From: JBBQSF01 sp038214085
GTDB lineage: Bacteria; Bacteroidota; Bacteroidia; Bacteroidales; CG2-30-32-10
Length of the DNA stretch: 15,779 nt
Direction of reading: 5' to 3'
Assembly (NCBI GenBank): GCA_038214085.1
Contig: JBBQSF010000067.1
Location: 1-15,779 of the forward strand
Shown: positions 13,512 to 15,779 of the stretch, in pieces
Layout: the number at the start of each line of letters is the position of its first letter
Numbering within the stretch: the stretch's first letter is position 1
Program-made: the position numbers and the translations under genes
The notes under the pieces: model-generated
What the model was told of the DNA's origin: nothing
Databases searched by the model: none
Seen by the model: the letters and a program-made list of their open reading frames with translations, nothing else

Positions 13512-14144
13512 ATGTGTACACTAGTTGGTAAAAAAGCGCCGATTTTCAAAGCAGAGGCAGTTGTAAACGGAGGCGAATTTGATGATAATTTTTCTTTAGA
13601 ACAATATATTGGAAAAAAACATGTGGTATTTTTCTTTTATCCATTGGATTTTACTTTTGTTTGTCCCACTGAGATTATTGCCTTCCAAGAAAAACTTGCA
13701 GAATTTAAAAAAAGAAATACAGCAGTGGTAGCTTGTTCCATTGACTCAAAATTTTCGCACTGGGCTTGGTTAAACACGGAACTAAAGGATGGCGGAATAA
13801 AAGGTGTGAAATTTCCGATTGTTGCAGATTTAGCAAAAACAATATCGGAAAATTATGGTGTTTTAGCCGGCCATTACGATACCACCGAAGATGGTGAAGT
13901 TTCGTTTGTTGGTGATCCAGTGGCATACCGTGGCTTGTTTTTAATTGACAAGCAGGGAATTGTTAAGCATCAGCTGGTAAATGACCTTCCTTTGGGGCGT
14001 AGCGTTGATGAAGTTCTTAGAATGGTTGATGCCCTTCAGCATTTTGAAGAGTTTGGCGAAGTTTGTCCTGCAAACTGGCATAAAGGTGAAACTGCAATGA
14101 AAGCAACTCACGAAGGTGTGTCAGATTATCTTTCAAAAAAATAG
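13512..14144 (+). CDS. Typical 2-Cys peroxiredoxin (AhpC/TSA, Prx1 class)
   Basis: This 210-residue cytosolic peroxidase reduces H2O2 and organic peroxides. The peroxidatic Cys51 is in PLDFTFVCPTE with Pro44 and Thr48, the catalytic Arg140 is in AYRGLF, and the resolving Cys185 is in EVCPANW. The length and C-terminal tail fit the Prx1/TSA group rather than the 187-residue enterobacterial AhpC. The over-oxidation-sensitivity motifs are altered: the GGLG site reads GGIKG (94-98) and the C-terminal YF reads YL, hinting at a robust enzyme. No ahpF follows, so the reductant is probably thioredoxin or another donor such as the CxxC protein at 3082. The gene ends in a strong terminator. Confidence 0.95.
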   Translation: MCTLVGKKAPIFKAEAVVNGGEFDDNFSLEQYIGKKHVVFFFYPLDFTFVCPTEIIAFQEKLAEFKKRNTAVVACSIDSKFSHWAWLNTELKDGGIKGVKFPIVADLAKTISENYGVLAGHYDTTEDGEVSFVGDPVAYRGLFLIDKQGIVKHQLVNDLPLGRSVDEVLRMVDALQHFEEFGEVCPANWHKGETAMKATHEGVSDYLSKK

Positions 14145-14160
14145 CCCTTGAATTATTTTT

Positions 14161-14186
14161 AAAAAGCCTGGTTAACTGGGCTTTTT
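14161..14186. terminator. Bidirectional terminator between the peroxiredoxin and LptF/G-type genes
   Basis: A perfect 8-bp stem AAAAAGCC (14161-14168) with GGCTTTTT (14179-14186) closes over a 10-base loop containing GTTAAC, followed by a T run on the plus strand. On the minus strand five T follow the stem, so it can serve the convergent permease gene too, which stops at 14196, before reaching it. Confidence 0.8.
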
Positions 14187-14195
14187 TTATGCCTT

Positions 14196-15293
14196 TTATT
14201 TAGGTGCCAGTCGCACCAACAATAAGCCAATAAGTCCGAAGATAATATTTGGAATCCAAACGGATATCAATGCTGGAAGATTGCCATTGGTGGCAAAAGT
14301 TGTTGAAATTTGCATAAACAGGATAAAGGCAAAGCTTAGCCCAATACCCAAACCCAGGTTAATACCTATTCCTCCCCTGACTTTTCTGCTCGAAAGGGCA
14401 ACCCCAATTAAGGTGAGCACAACTGTTGCAAATGGAAATGCGATGCGCTTATGTTTTTCAACTTCCGAATATGCCACATTTTCTGATCCCCTGAGCTTTT
14501 CATCTTTGATGTAGGCGTTAAGTTCTGAATAATTCATTGATTCGATATCCCTAAGATTGTCGAGGAAATCATTTGGTTTCAGATTCAAAGTTGTGTCAAT
14601 TTTTTTTCCTGATTTTATTTGTTCATTCATTCCGTCGATAGAGCGGATAAAATAATTTTCAATCTGCCACTTTCGTGTTAGGCTGTCGTATCGTGCAATA
14701 TTTGACGACATCTTGTAATAAAGACCTTTCTCATTTATTTTTTCAATTGAAAAGTGAACTGCAGAATTGTTATCTGGATTAAAATACTCGCAATACACAA
14801 AAGTTCCGGGGCTTATTTGCATGTGAATATTAATATTTTTAGGTCTTTTTGCATTTTTTATATACATCATTTCAAATTCAAGCCTGTTTTTATTTGAAGT
14901 TGGAATAATGAAATTTGAAAGAATAAATGATAAAAATGCAATAAAAATTGATGCTATAATATAGGGGCGAAGCAAACGCTTGAAACTGATGCCGCTTCCT
15001 AAAATAGCTACAATTTCTGTGTTTGAAGCCATTTTTGAAGTGAAAAATATTACAGCAATAAATGTAAATAACGGACTGAACAGGTTAATGAAATAAGGAA
15101 TAAAGTTCAGGTAATATTTAAAAAGGATATCAGTGAGTGGCGCATCTTTTTCAAGAAAATCATCTATTTTTTCTGAAATATCGAAAATGATAACAATAAC
15201 AATGATAAGAATAATTGCATAAAAAAATGTTCCAAGAAATTTCCGGATAAGGTATGTGTCAAGCTTTTTAATTTTTAGAAAATCATTTATCAT
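14196..15293 (-). CDS. LptF/LptG-family LPS export permease
   Basis: This 365-residue inner-membrane protein is one of the two YjgP/YjgQ-type permeases that, with the LptB ATPase, lift LPS from the inner membrane. It opens with KKLDTYLIRKFLGTFF, the family start, then TM1 (20-38), TM2 (59-86) and TM3 (108-130), a periplasmic jelly-roll of about 135-265, and TM4-TM6 (283-301, 308-330, 338-361). The NTEIVAILGSGISFKRLLRP coupling-helix region that contacts LptB is at 91-110. It looks more LptG- than LptF-like by the N-terminus, but this is not decisive. Family proteins usually begin near Leu11; the eight or so extra residues and the very close -7 box raise doubt about the exact start. It is separate from lptB at 1-518. 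Confidence 0.92.
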   Translation of the reverse strand: MINDFLKIKKLDTYLIRKFLGTFFYAIILIIVIVIIFDISEKIDDFLEKDAPLTDILFKYYLNFIPYFINLFSPLFTFIAVIFFTSKMASNTEIVAILGSGISFKRLLRPYIIASIFIAFLSFILSNFIIPTSNKNRLEFEMMYIKNAKRPKNINIHMQISPGTFVYCEYFNPDNNSAVHFSIEKINEKGLYYKMSSNIARYDSLTRKWQIENYFIRSIDGMNEQIKSGKKIDTTLNLKPNDFLDNLRDIESMNYSELNAYIKDEKLRGSENVAYSEVEKHKRIAFPFATVVLTLIGVALSSRKVRGGIGINLGLGIGLSFAFILFMQISTTFATNGNLPALISVWIPNIIFGLIGLLLVRLAPK

Positions 15294-15297
15294 GTCA

Positions 15298-15305
15298 CAA
15301 AAGTA
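15298..15305 (-). promoter_or_regulatory. Predicted -7 box (TACTTTTG) of the LptF/G gene
   Basis: On the minus strand TACTTTTG fits TAnnTTTG and ends 4 bases before the ATG at 15293, so a transcript starting at the usual distance would begin at about the A of the ATG. No -33 box was seen. Confidence 0.4.
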
Positions 15306-15336
15306 TAAAAACTATAGCTATATCGTTCTAAAATTA

Positions 15337-15344
15337 TATTTTTG
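15337..15344 (+). promoter_or_regulatory. Predicted -7 box (TATTTTTG) of dprA
   Basis: TATTTTTG fits TAnnTTTG and ends 8 bases before the dprA ATG, predicting a leader of only about 4 bases. It lies in the 59-base divergent gap with the LptF/G gene and has no clear -33 partner. Confidence 0.4.
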
Positions 15345-15352
15345 ACAACGCA

Positions 15353-15779
15353 ATGAATAATTCAGAAGATCTTAAATACAAAATTGGTATTACGTTGATT
15401 CCCCTTGTAGGCGATGTAAATGCAAAAAAACTTATTGCATACTGCGGAGGAGCTGAAGCCGTATTTAAAGAAAAGAAAAGCGATCTGTTGAAAATTCCCG
15501 GAATCGGAGATCAAACAGTTAAAGCAATTTTGTCACAGAATATTTTGAAACGTGCAGAAGAGGAAGTGAATTTTGTTGAAAAACACAAAATCAGAGCTTT
15601 GTTTTTTGCTGATAAAAATTATCCCGAAAGGTTAAAGCACTGCATTGATAGTCCCGTGGTGCTTTTTGTAAAAGGAAATGTTGAAATGAATGTTCCTAAA
15701 GTGCTTGCTGTTGTGGGAACACGAAAAGCTACACCTTGGGGAAAGGATATAACAAAAAAAATTATTGAAGAACTTTCGA
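15353..15779 (+). CDS. dprA: DNA processing protein DprA, N-terminal part (cut by window end)
   Basis: DprA protects incoming single-stranded DNA in natural transformation and loads RecA on it. The 142 visible codons (family about 360-380) start at ATG 15353. Residues about 5-65 form the helical SAM-like N-terminal domain, with the helix-hairpin-helix LLKIPGIGDQTVKAIL. Then comes the linker YPERLKHCIDSPVVLFVKG, and the start of the Rossmann-like DprA fold with AVVGTRKATPWGKDI, the family's near-invariant VVGTR(K/R) motif that contacts the DNA phosphate. The frame is open to the end of the window. It diverges from the LptF/G gene with a 59-base gap. Confidence 0.93.
   Translation, partial: MNNSEDLKYKIGITLIPLVGDVNAKKLIAYCGGAEAVFKEKKSDLLKIPGIGDQTVKAILSQNILKRAEEEVNFVEKHKIRALFFADKNYPERLKHCIDSPVVLFVKGNVEMNVPKVLAVVGTRKATPWGKDITKKIIEELS

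Noticed and set aside
1..15293. lptB and the LptF/G gene as one LPS-export cluster
   Set aside because: They lie about 14 kb apart with unrelated genes and terminators between them, although both run on the minus strand.

Overview
The window looks like chromosomal DNA from a Bacteroidota bacterium, probably a Bacteroidales-like lineage; the exact lineage cannot be told. The grounds are low GC, an outer-membrane DUF5686 protein with a carboxypeptidase-regulatory-like domain, an RprXY-type two-component pair, and many upstream regions carrying the Bacteroidota promoter box TAnnTTTG instead of sigma-70 boxes. No tRNA, rRNA, CRISPR array or intact insertion sequence was seen, and no gene-free stretch exceeds 300 bases.

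Left part (1-4260, all minus strand): a truncated lptB follows a DUF5686/CarboxypepD_reg-like outer-membrane barrel gene, driven by a near-perfect TTTG-N19-TATCTTTG promoter. Upstream lie a small AhpD/CMD-type CxxC protein and a membrane-anchored TPR protein. Diverging from these is a 699-residue polytopic GT-C-like/TPR protein (4377-6476). Its last ~95 residues are a close paralogue of the TPR unit in the neighbouring protein.

Middle part (6497-8279, minus): a tight three-gene operon, OsmC protein, FlK-like hot-dog thioesterase and a prokaryotic pentameric ligand-gated ion channel (pLGIC) homologue, with gaps of only 1 and 3 bases. This is the most unusual gene grouping in the window. It is followed upstream by a terminator and a secreted cysteine-rich repeat protein (8362-8751).

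The 145-base divergent region 8752-8896 separates the cysteine-rich gene from a histidine kinase gene. It holds four GTTAAT boxes in helical phase (starts 11, 10 and 11 bases apart) plus a fifth 30 bases on, placed like an OmpR-family activator array for both directions. The kinase has five cysteines in its extracytoplasmic sensor. A 249-base non-coding insert flanked by exact 27-base direct repeats, rich in inverted repeats, separates the kinase from its response regulator (10430-11137).

Right part: an FHS-family sugar/proton MFS transporter, a ZIP-family metal transporter with a His-rich loop, a 2-Cys peroxiredoxin, a bidirectional terminator, an LptF/LptG-type LPS-export permease (minus) and the start of dprA (plus, cut by the window end). 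Redox and thiol themes recur (CxxC AhpD-like, OsmC, Cys-rich protein, Cys-bearing sensor, peroxiredoxin, metal transporter), but a single shared regulon is only a hypothesis.
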